64,000 nucleotides of DNA, from assembly GCF_020497125.1 (NCBI RefSeq), contig NC_059075.1:32400003-32464002 (forward strand), written 5' to 3'. The stretch's first letter is position 1. Each line of letters begins with the position of its first letter. The notes under the pieces are model-generated. The model was not told where the DNA came from. It saw only the letters and a program-made list of their open reading frames with translations, and made no database searches. The stretch is from Mauremys mutica. Lineage: Eukaryota > Chordata > Testudines > Geoemydidae. Made by a program: the position numbers and the translations under genes. Of the stretch, positions 1 through 33,700 are shown one piece after another.

Positions 1-385
1 GCGCTGGGGTCTGGAGCCGGCCCTGTAGAGAAGACTTTTGAATAAACACAAGCACATCCAAATCATTCAGTTTGTTGCCAGATCCCACATGCCACTAAGT
101 CATAGTTCTGACCTGGAACGGTATTCTGTATCTGACATGCAAACTGGACGAACAGATTTGTCATTTACATGCCAATACACGGAAAGCTTTGCAGTGCTGG
201 TGTCTGAGCTCCAAAAACAAATCACAAGACTGGCTTGTTAGCCAATAACCCAAACAGTCTTCCCAACACAGCCAGCAGCTTGAGGCTCATTCAGAAGAAA
301 CACCAATCACTGAAACATTTACACATTGTCTTACAACGCATTATCACAAAAACTTAAATGAACAGAAAAATTATTTTTAATTTAC

Positions 386-23589
<23,204 letters not shown>

Positions 23590-23779
23590 CTGGGAAAAAA
23601 AAACACCACAAAAGCTGTGTTTTATGCCTACTGTACTTCTCACACAGGCATTTTCCTTGCCAGATCTTATTTACTCATTCACCATCCTGAACTTTCACCC
23701 TGACTTTGAGAATTTTTTATTTAAGGGGTCATCCAGAGAGCTTCTCACTTAGAAACTCTCCAAAAGTATGCAAGACTTA

Positions 23780-24046
23780 GGTTAGTCTACATATAAACTG
23801 CTACAGTGGAGTCACTCACTACAGCGACAGGAGGAGTTCTCCAATCACTGTAGTTAATCCACCTCCCCAAGAGGCAATAGCTAGGTCTACACAAGACAGA
23901 ATATACAGAATTCTTCAGTTGACCTAGTGCTGTCTGTGCTGGAGATTAGGTTGGTTTAACTACATAGCTCAGGGGTATGGATTTTTCACACCCCATAACA
24001 ATGTAACGTAGCTGGTTTGACCCAACTTTTTAGGATAGCTCTGGCC
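23780..24046. mobile_element. Harbinger-type MITE, 267 bp
   Basis: TTA on both sides (23777-23779, 24047-24049). Termini GGTTAGTCTACATAT and (inverted) GGCCAGAGCTATCCTAA. Same subfamily as 1300-1549. It lies about 0.2 kb upstream of TDP1 coding exon 1. Confidence 0.85.
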
Positions 24047-24627
24047 TTAAATCAAGAATTTATTTTAAGCCCGGGAGACAGACTGCAACACCTACTGACT
24101 TTTGCAATGGGAGGGCTCATCAAAACAATAGGCTACTAACCAATGGGAAAACCACTATTTAAAAAAAACAAGCTTGGGAAAAGAAAATTTTACTAAAAAG
24201 GCTGAAGTAGGAAAAAGGATTGAGGTTCAGGTTAGTTACTTTCATAACCAGTTCAACTACTATCCTTAGTATACTGCACATGTAACAACAGTCAGCAGGA
24301 AGTGAAAGGCAACTAGTTTATTAATCCAGGGGTCAAATAGACAAATGAAAGATCTGCATCAAAAGACAAACTGCAAGGCTAATAGCCCCTAATCTAGAGC
24401 CGTGATGCCTATAGGAAATCAGCCAGTAACTAATAGCTGGATTGAGATAGCTGGCACTTATTTGTAAAGAGAAAAAAGGTACAGTACATATAAATTGTAT
24501 CTATTAGACTGTATCACTCTTATATACCACTTTCTGAATTGGCTCTCATTTTGCAAAGATGTGTACACATATTGAACTTGGTGGAGCTATTTGTATGTAA
24601 GGTTAAGCATGTATATGGGTTAGGGTA

Positions 24628-24760
24628 TTAGGGTTTGTCTACAGGTGGAGTTATTCCAGAGCAACATTTCATGTGGACACATTTATTCTGAAATATGAAT
24701 GCCTTGCTCCTGTTTAGTGTAATCCACTTTGAAAATCTCATGTGTGTAAATATATAGCGT
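24628..24760. mobile_element. Truncated Harbinger-type MITE end
   Basis: After TTA, reads GGGTTTGTCTACAGGTGGAG then ATTCCAGAGCAACATTTC and TTAGTGTAATCCACTTTG, like the left half of a 'TTATTCCGGAATA' MITE. No right end was found. Confidence 0.5.
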
Positions 24761-25239
24761 CCTTCCAGACCAGCTCCATGTAACACCTATTATGCGCTAA
24801 AGTCAAATCTGACTTTGACCCAATTAACTGTCACATGCAGACAAACAAACCCACAAGACTGAAAGCGCTTCGGGGGGAGAATCCTGCCTTTGTCCAGCAC
24901 CCAGCCCAACACGGCCCTGGTCCCGAGGGGAGCTACAGCCAGGGGTGAGCTGGAGCCGGTTCGCACCGGTTTGCTCGAACCGGTTGTTAAATTTAGAAGC
25001 GGTTTTAGAACCGCTTGTTAACAGGCTTCCCTGCAAGTGAAGCTTTGATGGGCTCTGGCTGAGAAGGGTAATTCCTCCTCCCGGCCGCCCGGGGGCGCTG
25101 CGCTGTGCTGCGGGAGCCATGTGCGCTGCCTCCTGGCCCGGTTGCTGCTGCTGCTCCTCGGACCTCTGGCCCTGGGGCTCCTGCTGCTGCCTGGTGAGTC
25201 CCCGGCTGCTCCTAGCTGCTCCCCGTGTGTGAGTACCTG

Positions 25240-26060
25240 CATCTCCTGCCCGCAGCCCCTGGCACAGCCACCCGCAGACAGCCCCTGCCCCTGCTCCAGC
25301 CAGCCACAGCCATCCCCTGGCACAGCCACCTGCAGCTAGCCCCTGCCTCAGCTGCCCGCAGCCACCCTCTGCCACAGCCACAGCCACCCCCAGCCCCTGC
25401 CAGCCACAGCCATCCCCTGCCCCAGCCCCTGTCCCTGCCAGCCACAGCCATCCCTTGCACCAGCCCCTGTCCCTGCCCCTGCCAGCCACAGCCATCCCCT
25501 GCCCCAGCTGCCCGCAGCCACCCTCTGCCACAGCCCCTGGCACAGCCACAGCCAGCCCCTGCCCCTGCCAGCCACAGCCATCCCCTGCCCCAGCCCCTGT
25601 CCCTGCCCCTGCCAGCCACAGCCATCCCCTGCCCCCGCCACAGCTGCCCACAGCCAGCCCCATCCCCTGCCCCAGCCGCCCACAGCCATCCCCATCCCCT
25701 ACCCCCTGGCACAGCTGCCCGCAGCCAGCCGCAGCCCCTGCCCCCTGCCGCAGCCAGCCCCTGCCCCCTGGCACAGCCGCCCGCAGCCACACTCTGCCCA
25801 CAGCCACCCGCAGCCACCCCCTGCCACAGCCAGCCCCTGCCCACAGCCGCCCGCAGCCACAGCCACTCTCTGCCCACAGCCACCCGCAGCCAGCCCCTGC
25901 CAGCCACCCGCAGCCGCCCACAGCCACCCTCTGCCCACAGCCACCCCCTGCTAGCCCCTGTCTGCATCACCTACCCACAGCCAGCCCCTGTTGCAGCCAG
26001 CTCATGTCACACTCCCTGCCTCCAGCTAGCCCTGCCCCACGCCCCTGTCTGCAGCCAGCC
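25240..26060. repeat. C-rich minisatellite (CAGCCACAGCCATCCCCTGC-like units)
   Basis: Irregular tandem array of short units built from CAGCC, CACAGCC, CCCCTGCC. It has few stop codons in several frames on both strands, which creates long ORFs that are not genes. Confidence 0.9.
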
Positions 26061-26164
26061 CCATGTCCACTGGTGCCCTGCAGTTCTCAGGGCAGTAACC
26101 CTGCACACCTGCTTCAATGAGAGGGGGGGCATGGAGCAGCTGGGACCCACACATGTGCACATCC

Positions 26165-26288
26165 TAGGGTGACCAGACAGCAAGTGTGAAAAATCAGGAC
26201 AGAGGGTGAGGGGTAATAGGAGCCTATATAAGAAAAAGACCCAAAAATTGAGACTGTCCCTATAAAATAGGGACATCTGGTCACCCTA
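26165..26288. mobile_element. Small hAT-like foldback MITE, 124 bp
   Basis: TAGGGTGACCAGACAGCAAG at the left, CATCTGGTCACCCTA at the right. Flanks GCACATCC (26157-26164) and GCACACCC (26289-26296) match at 7 of 8. A second copy is at 56253-56395. Confidence 0.9.
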
Positions 26289-26371
26289 GCACACCCCAAG
26301 GGAGTGGCGGGGACCCACACATGCGAAAAGGAGCTCATTTCTAGTTCAGGTCCATCTTTTTAAAAAAGAAC

Positions 26372-26490
26372 TTTAGGGAGGGTTAACACACATCTGTATC
26401 TTCCTGGACATGTCAGGCTTTTCAGTTCTTAAATTGCTGTCTGGGCGGCAAATTTAAAAATTCCTCCCGGGAAAATACGGACATATGGTA
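26372..26490. mobile_element. Second small foldback nested in the hAT element
   Basis: AGGGTTAACACACATCTGTA on the left and ACATATGGTAACCCTA on the right are imperfect inverted repeats; inside, CATGTCAGGCTTTTCAGTTC. The exact ends are uncertain. Confidence 0.55.
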
Positions 26491-26599
26491 ACCCTATTGG
26501 TACAAAAAATACATGCTCTGGCACATCCCTTAAATCAGAACTTTATAGTGAACCGGTTGTTAAGATTTTAGCAGCTCATCACTGGCTACAGCCAACCCA

Positions 26600-27738
26600 C
26601 TCGGGACGGACGAGACCCCAGCCCGACACAGGGAGCCCGCAGGACCATCCGCCGCAGAGAGGCGCAGTCCCGGGCTCCCCACCCGCCTTCGCACGCCGCG
26701 GCGCTGAGCCACACGGGCGGAAGCGCCCAGGGCTCCCGGCATCCCACGAAGCCGCCGGAGCGAGGGCCGGTGCTGCCACCCGCCGGGCAGTGGGTGCTTG
26801 TGCGACGCTGCACCTGGTGGTCCCGAGCTCCTGCCCCCTCCCCTGGCTCGGCAGGCCGGGCCTGCCCCCGCAGCGAGGGGCGCCCCCAGCCCCGCCCAGG
26901 ATCCTCGCGCACCTGCGCGAGCTCAGGGGCGCTGCTCACCAGAGCTCCGGCGCTGCCTGGCGCCTGAACCGTCCCGCGCCGAGCCGGCTCCCACCTCTTC
27001 CCGTTCCGGGGCGGGCTCCCTCCGGGTCCTGTCACCCGCCTCGTACGCGTGGGCCCCTCACGGAGGGGAGGGGGCGGGGCCTGGGAAAACCGGGGGCGGG
27101 ACCATCCCAACCTCCTCAGCCAATGGCGCCTTCCCCGCGCTGCGCACCAATAGCAGGCGGCGTTGTGGTTGCCCCGCGGAAGTTAAGCGAGGCGGTCGCG
27201 TTGCTATAACGGAGGAGAGGGGTGAGGGCAGCCGGGTCATGTGCGCAGCCCCCAGCCAAGCGGGGAGCGGGGAGCCGGGCAGGGAGCGCTACGTGCGGGT
27301 AGGTACCGGTCCGGCGCGCCCCCCCCCCCCGCGAGGGGGCGGGATCCCCCTACTCAGGGGCCGAGTGCGGCTGCAGGCGCGGGGCCGATTGGCTCGTAGG
27401 ATCCGAGGCTGCGGGGGAGGCGGGTCGCGGGGACAGCTGGGCCCGCTCAGGTGGACCCAGAAGCGGCCCACACTGACCGGGCTCAGCCGGGGAGCGGCCG
27501 AATGTTGCCAGGCGGTCAGCGGGGCAGCTCCGTGGAGCTCCAGCGCAGGCGGCGGGCGGCCCTCAGTTCCACAGGCGCGTTGTGTCTGTTTCACTGGGAC
27601 GCGGCTCGCCCTTGATCCCAGTCCCCCCCAGGCCTCTGAAACCCCCCCGAGCCACACTGCTTGTGCCACAGCGTGGTGGTGGGGAGTAAATCCTGCTTCG
27701 CACCCGACCGCTGGCACGGACGCTGTCCGCAGTTCAGC
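26600..27738. promoter_or_regulatory. Shared CpG-island promoter of TDP1 (-) and EFCAB11 (+)
   Basis: A very GC-rich, CpG-dense stretch lies between the two divergent genes. CCAAT boxes are at 27120-27124 and 27147-27151, and GC boxes (GGGGCGGGG type) at about 27070-27080 and 27091-27100; there is no clear TATA box. The EFCAB11 start codon is at 27239. The 5' non-coding exon of TDP1 must lie on the minus strand here. A possible donor is GTGAGC on the minus strand (plus 26934-26939), which would end a non-coding exon at 26940, but this is a guess from the splice signal alone. A hAT-type element ends at 26584, directly beside the island. Confidence 0.8.
27239..27298 (+). CDS. EFCAB11: EFCAB11 coding exon 1
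   Basis: Start ATG 27239-27241, then 20 codons beginning MCAAPSQAGSGEPGRERYVR; donor GTAGGT at 27299. The open frame extends far upstream because the island is poor in stops. I chose this ATG because the next exon starts VFEACDED, leaving a leader close to the length of the human one. An alternative upstream start cannot be excluded. Confidence 0.8.
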
Positions 27739-30700
27739 ACCCACTGAGCCGCAGGTTTCCTACTCTTCTTAGGCTTTAGAGGAACCGTCCTGGTGTCTCC
27801 CACGGAGTTGAAGCAGCGCAATACGCACGCCACAGTGTCCTCGTAACGCTTCATTTGGCCTTGATGCTGGTTCAGAGCAGGAGTAGTATTTGCATAATCA
27901 TTCCTTCAGATTATTATTAATTACTGCATGAAGTGCTCAGCTAATGAGGATAGTTGTACGATGGTTTAGAGGAAAGGAGGAGGAAAAAGGGTTTAAATTA
28001 ATCAAATTAAGAACACAGTCTACATCAAAACTGGCTTAGCCTAACAAAATGAAGTGATTTTAGGATTTCATTGCTTCTGTATTCTAATTTACTACAAGCC
28101 CATGACTACAGCTAACAAATAATGTAATTACAAGCCCCTGGTATCAGAATGCTGATGAAATAGGCAAGTTACACCACGTAACCTGATAATGAAAGGCATG
28201 AACAAATAGAAATTTAATTGGCACTCTTTTTTTCTTAAAGTGACAGACAGCAGCCCTGTGTCTTTTTTTTTTCTTTGTCCTTTTACATTCCCATCTGGAA
28301 TAGCTCATAAATATACCCCCCAATATTACCAGAACAAAAGTAGAGACCATGTTGGAGTTTATCAGCACTTATGGGAGAAAATCCCTCATTAGAATTGTAC
28401 GATTCAAAATATGTTATTTACATTAACCTTTCTCTTAATATTAACGTGTGGAAAATGCACTGGGTTTTTTTCTGAAATGCTAGTTTCTCTGAAAAGATTT
28501 GCTGCTTCCTGATCATGAACCATGGCCGTTCCCCAGCAGTTTGTTCACGCCATGGCCTGAACCTGCATTGTGACTTAAGTGGGAGTTAAAGATGCTCAGT
28601 ACTTTAAAAATAAGCTCAAAGCTTCATAGGAGCAGGTCTTTTGTGTAGGTTGGTTTCCAGGAATCTGTTCAAAATGTTAGGCCTGGTCTACACTACACAG
28701 TTAGATTGACGTAAGGTGCCTTGTATCAACCTAGCTGCAGAAGGGTCTTCACTTAAATTTTGGCTCCTGCTAATGTAAGTGCCTGTCTATTCTGATTTAG
28801 TAACACCACTTCCCTGAGTGGCATAGAATCACACTCGATGTAATTAGGTTGGTGTAGTGTCAGTGCAGACACTGTGTCGCTTATGTCAACTGTTACTGAC
28901 CTTCAGGAGCCATCCCACAATGCTCAACATTGACAATACAATAGGTACAAGTACTTCTGGTTGTGAGGATGCATACTGCTGACACAACGAGCCAAGTGTG
29001 TGCACTCAAGCAGTTTAATAATTGTGGTGGCTATGTGGCGACATAAGTTAGGTCGACATAATTTTGTACTGTAGACATGGCCTTAGACTCCCACAAGGTC
29101 CTAAAATTTGCCAGATATTTATGCACGGTTAAAATGAAAAGAATATAAACCACACTAATAAGAAAACATTTTTGATGTTGTGAATTAATAACAATTTACT
29201 AACTGCAAAAAAGTTTTTATGTTTAAAGACATCAAGCTGAAATTTAGGGTTGTGGGTTTGTTGTTGGGGTTTTTGTTTTTTTTGTTTTTTTTATATGAGC
29301 TAAAAGCAGTAGTATTCCACTGGCCTTGAGTCACCTTGTGAGATAAGGCATACAAAACATTTTCAGACAGCAATATGATTTGTAAGTTGCAGGTTTTAAA
29401 TGTGGTATCTTTTTCCAAATAAGTGTTTATTTCTCTCACACAGTTTTAATAAGTAATAACAGTAACTTTAGGTCAGGTGTCCTGTTGTTTCTTAATGGAA
29501 ATCTATTTACTTTCTTTAGGTTTTTGAAGCATGTGATGAAGATAAAAAAGGATATTTAAGCAGAGAGGACTTTAAGGTCGCTGTAGTGATGCTATTTGGT
29601 TACAAACCCTCAAAGGTATAGCTTATTTTTTTTTCTCCATCATTTCTTAAAGACTATGTTTATAAGGATATCTCACTATTAAGAACACCATATGCAAAAT
29701 AGTCTAATAGATCCAGTTGGGCAGAGCTGTTACAATTCATGACATTAACAGAAGTATAGTCTGATTCTTAGAAGTCAGGTGTCAGCTGTAAGTGTGTATT
29801 TAAAAACAAAAGGCCCAAGTTATTAATTTTCATGTTGGGAACATTATCACTATCCACATTAATTTTGCAAAATCCTGCTCTGAGGATGCACAGGTGTACA
29901 AGGTGGGTGAGAAAAGAGGGTGTAGTGAGCCCTGCTTAGTTTCAAGTGTGATATGAGATCCTAATGATTCTGCATTAATATACACACAGTCCATTTGCTT
30001 ATTTCATGATGCTCTTTGAGAAGAAATTACTGTCTGTTACAATAAGTAAACACTTGTTCTTGGAGTCACTTAGGGTTCTAAGATGTGCAAAATGTACTTC
30101 TTCAGCCTTGCCTTTTCTGACATATAAACACAGCAGCAGCCACTTTGGGTTTGTTTTTGTTTTTTTAAAGCCTAGCAAAATACTACGCAACATACACATT
30201 TTTTTGCCTCAGGAGAAGATGAGAGAGAGAATAAAATACGCATGTGAAATGTTAGTCTTGTCATTTCTTACAGTATTGGAACGCAGTCATATACTTTGGG
30301 GATTGGAATGGTACCTGAACAGAATAGATAGAGCATGTATAAAAGATTATACAATCATGGTGTTGTATGTAACCACTGAAACAAGTGTATCTGTGTCCAT
30401 CACCATGTTACTATCAGACACATGTTTACATATGTAGCTGGTTAATCTTGTGTAGTGTCCACTTAATAAGGAAATAATGTACTGTGCACTATGTTAATTT
30501 CTCAACCAGCTTCTCTCCTCTCTTTCTCCCAATTTATTAAAGCAATAACTCTTCATGGAGGCCTGCATATGCTGCAAGCTAACTTCAAACCACTTGTCAC
30601 TCATTTAAGTGCTAAAAAAGTATCCTAAAAAATTTAGTGTTTTCCTTCCATGATCAGATTACTTAAAAATAACAGAATAGAATTTTACCAGACTTTACAA

Positions 30701-33700
30701 AAATATTCTCCCACTGGCTGAGATATGAGAGATTTTGCTGAAAGGTTAACTTTTTATCCAAAACGAGTAAGGGACTAAAACTGGGGACTACAAGAACACC
30801 ATTTGGTTAGAATGGTATTTTTTTTATAAGTGACTAACAACAATCTTGATGTGACAGGTATTTGTAGCTCCTTTTGAGACTATAAGAGTTGGTTGCAGGG
30901 AATCAGCACCTCTCAGGTAGAGACGAAATTGTTTCTTCAACCACACAGTAATGTCACTTAATCATTAGGAGTGTCACGTGTACAGCAATTGCATCTGCAA
31001 AAACTCCTTATGGAATAGCAGATGGAAAAACTTACGGATCATGTGCAATATATGAATTTTAAAAACTAAACAGCTCAAGATATATGATTTTTCTTACAAG
31101 AACAAAAGTGATTAAGCCACATGCCATAATATGAATAAATTGCTTGCAATACTTTTATTTAAAAATAAAAGGTTGTTTTTAAATTATAAGAATTATACAT
31201 GGATTTCAAAAATTAAATTTAGCTGTCTTGTTTGTTCTAAGTACCTATTGGTCTGGCTTAGAATATGTACAGGCTTTTGCTTCTAGCTGGGGCTTTGTTG
31301 AAAACTGCTTAATTTTTGCACACAATTGAAGTCAAAACCTTTTTTCTAGAGATGTACACAAAATAAATTTTTAACTAACAATCTCAGTTTTTTAACTTCT
31401 GATAATATCTCTATTTACTGTTTTTAAATAAGAATATCCTTTTTTAAACCACAAGGTGTCACCAGTAAACTCTTTTGTGGATGATGTACAAAGTAAGGAT
31501 TGAATTACATAGTATTGTTGCATTATTCTGCCAGGAGATCATTCTTCACAACTCCTTGCTTTCCTTCAAAATGATTTTATCTAGTCTGACAACTTATAGT
31601 TTGTCAGTGGACATTTGCTATTATATATTTTTAAAGATTGTAAACTTATTACTATTAATATATGCAGTGTAGTTGTAGCCATGTTGATCCCAGGATGTTA
31701 GAGAGGTAAGGTGTGTGAGGTAATATCTTTTATTGGGCTAGCTTTTGTTGGTGAGAGAGACTAGCTCTCGAGCCACACTTAGCTCTGTGTGGCCCGAAAA
31801 TTTATTTCTCTCAGCAACCGAAGTTGGTCCAATAACAGATATTGCCTCACCCACCTTGTCTTTCTACTATTAAAATGACATTTCTAGCAACATGACCCAC
31901 CTGAGATAAGTGTCTAGCGATGGGTTAAAATGGAGAGAAGTAACACCATTTTTTTGGACTGATATTTCTCTGTTGCTTTGTCAATGCTTGTATACTGACG
32001 CAATAAGTGCCTTGGATTTACTATCTTGGTAGAATAACTCACAATTAAAAATGTTTTTTTGAATGCAAAGCATTTTCCCATCTGTTTTACCAGTTTCAAC
32101 TATTGGTTATATTGTGTGATGAATACTAAAGTATCAGGAACATGCTCTTTCATATTTCTGGGGAGAAAATAACTTTCTTTCTGGAAATCTGATTAATTGT
32201 TACCCTTCAACCATTTGAGTTGATATAAAAAGCTCTGGAAGGATTAGTCTGTTTTTGTTTTTGGTCTTGGTTTTTTTTTTATAATCACACTACTGCAGCT
32301 AAGCTGTCATTTTAGTGAAGAGCTTTTTGCAGCAAAGTCAGATTGACACAGCATCAATGTAGAAACTGTGCTTGCTTATGTCACCATAAATGGCCTCTAA
32401 AAGATGTCCAACAATGCCCATGCTGACTGCTCTGGTCATCAGTTCGAACTCTGGTACACAGGCATCTGCCCTTCCCCCTTTGAAGGATTGGAATTTTTGA
32501 AATTCCACTTCCTGTTTGCTCGGTGTGCAGACCTCACATTGCATCTTCCCAGCTGACCATGGCAGCTCCACACAGCAAATGCTTTCATCCTTGGAGTACA
32601 ACAGAGTTGTTGGATCTGCTGCCTCTGTGGGGAGAGGAGACTGTGCAGTCCCAGCTCCACTCCAGCCATAGAACTTTGATACCTGCAGGAAGATTTCTCC
32701 TGGCATGTTGGAGAAGGGCCACAAATGGGACACGCATCAGTGACGTGAAGATCAAGGAGGGAGGCAAACGCTCTGTGCGGCACCAAAGACCTAATGCTTC
32801 TACAAGGAACTGGACGCCATCCTCAGCGGTGACCCCACCACTAGGAGCCCCATGGATACTTTGGGGACGGGGTGGCAGGAGGATGGAGACAGTGGCCAGT
32901 GGACTGGAAGTGGAGTTGGAGAATGAGGTGGACAGGTGACAGTCATCCAGTAGTGTGGCAAGCCAGGACCTCTTCTCTACTCCAGAGGGTTCATGCCAGT
33001 CCCAGCGCTTTGGCATGTGTGATGCAGGAGAGGGGAGGTCTGGTAAGTGCTCATTTTGATTTGATACTGCTCAGTTACATGAGGTAGAGCTGTCCTTTGT
33101 TTTGTTATTTGCTAGAAGTAGGTTAAGGGATAGAAATGTACAAGACTAGCACTATTTGCGTCTGCTTCCCATTCGCATATGCAGCTACGCAGTGGGGGCA
33201 CTGCTGAAAAATTTAATGCACACCAAGATTTCACGGGACTCCTCTGGAGAGATCTCTAGGAAACTTTTCTGGAGGTACTTGCCAATCTTCTGCCAAAGGT
33301 TCCTTAGCAGAGCTGCCTCTTTTTTTTTTTTTTTCCCTTTCCCCCACTATAGGAAACTTTGTGGTGCAGTCAGTAATCACTTCTGCAGGGACCAAAGCGG
33401 CACACAGGCAAACAGCATAGGGACCCGGTCTGAAGCTGCACACTTGCAGAAGATGCACCCTTGCATCCTTGTTTACCCTCTGGAGTGAGATATCAGCTTG
33501 AATTTACCCTCACCTGTGGAAAACGGTGGCAGAATTTGCAATAGTGTCCCTAGTCACTTGCACTGATCTGCTTAAAAAAACCACCTAGACCCTTGGCTCC
33601 ATCTTGTACCTCCTTCTCTCCCCCTGGGCTGAACTCACCATGTTTAGTGAGGTTGTTAAGCTGTGTGCTTGCCAAGGGAGAGTGAGAAAGAGGTGTATTT

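Larger units (their letters stand above)
24940..26584. mobile_element. hAT-type element with C-rich minisatellite, 1645 bp
   Basis: Starts CAGGGGTGAGCTGGAGCCGG and ends TTTTAGCAGCTCATCACTG; AACCGGTTGTTAA is present near both ends. A perfect 8-bp TSD GCTACAGC is at 24932-24939 and 26585-26592. It carries no transposase. Two smaller foldback elements are nested at 26165-26288 and about 26372-26490. The same family recurs at 37038-37744. It borders the TDP1/EFCAB11 CpG island. Confidence 0.93.

Noticed and set aside
1..385. Next TDP1 exon (second HKD motif)
   Set aside because: I looked for the conserved block on the minus strand and found no match.
24824..26172. Long overlapping ORFs on both strands (up to 367 codons)
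   Set aside because: They run through a C-rich tandem array and are Gly/Trp/Cys- or Pro/Ser/His-only in composition; several frames are open at once, as expected for a stop-poor minisatellite.
26586..27772. ORFs of up to 324 codons in the CpG island
   Set aside because: High GC removes stops. Only the 20 codons at 27239-27298 join to a conserved exon.
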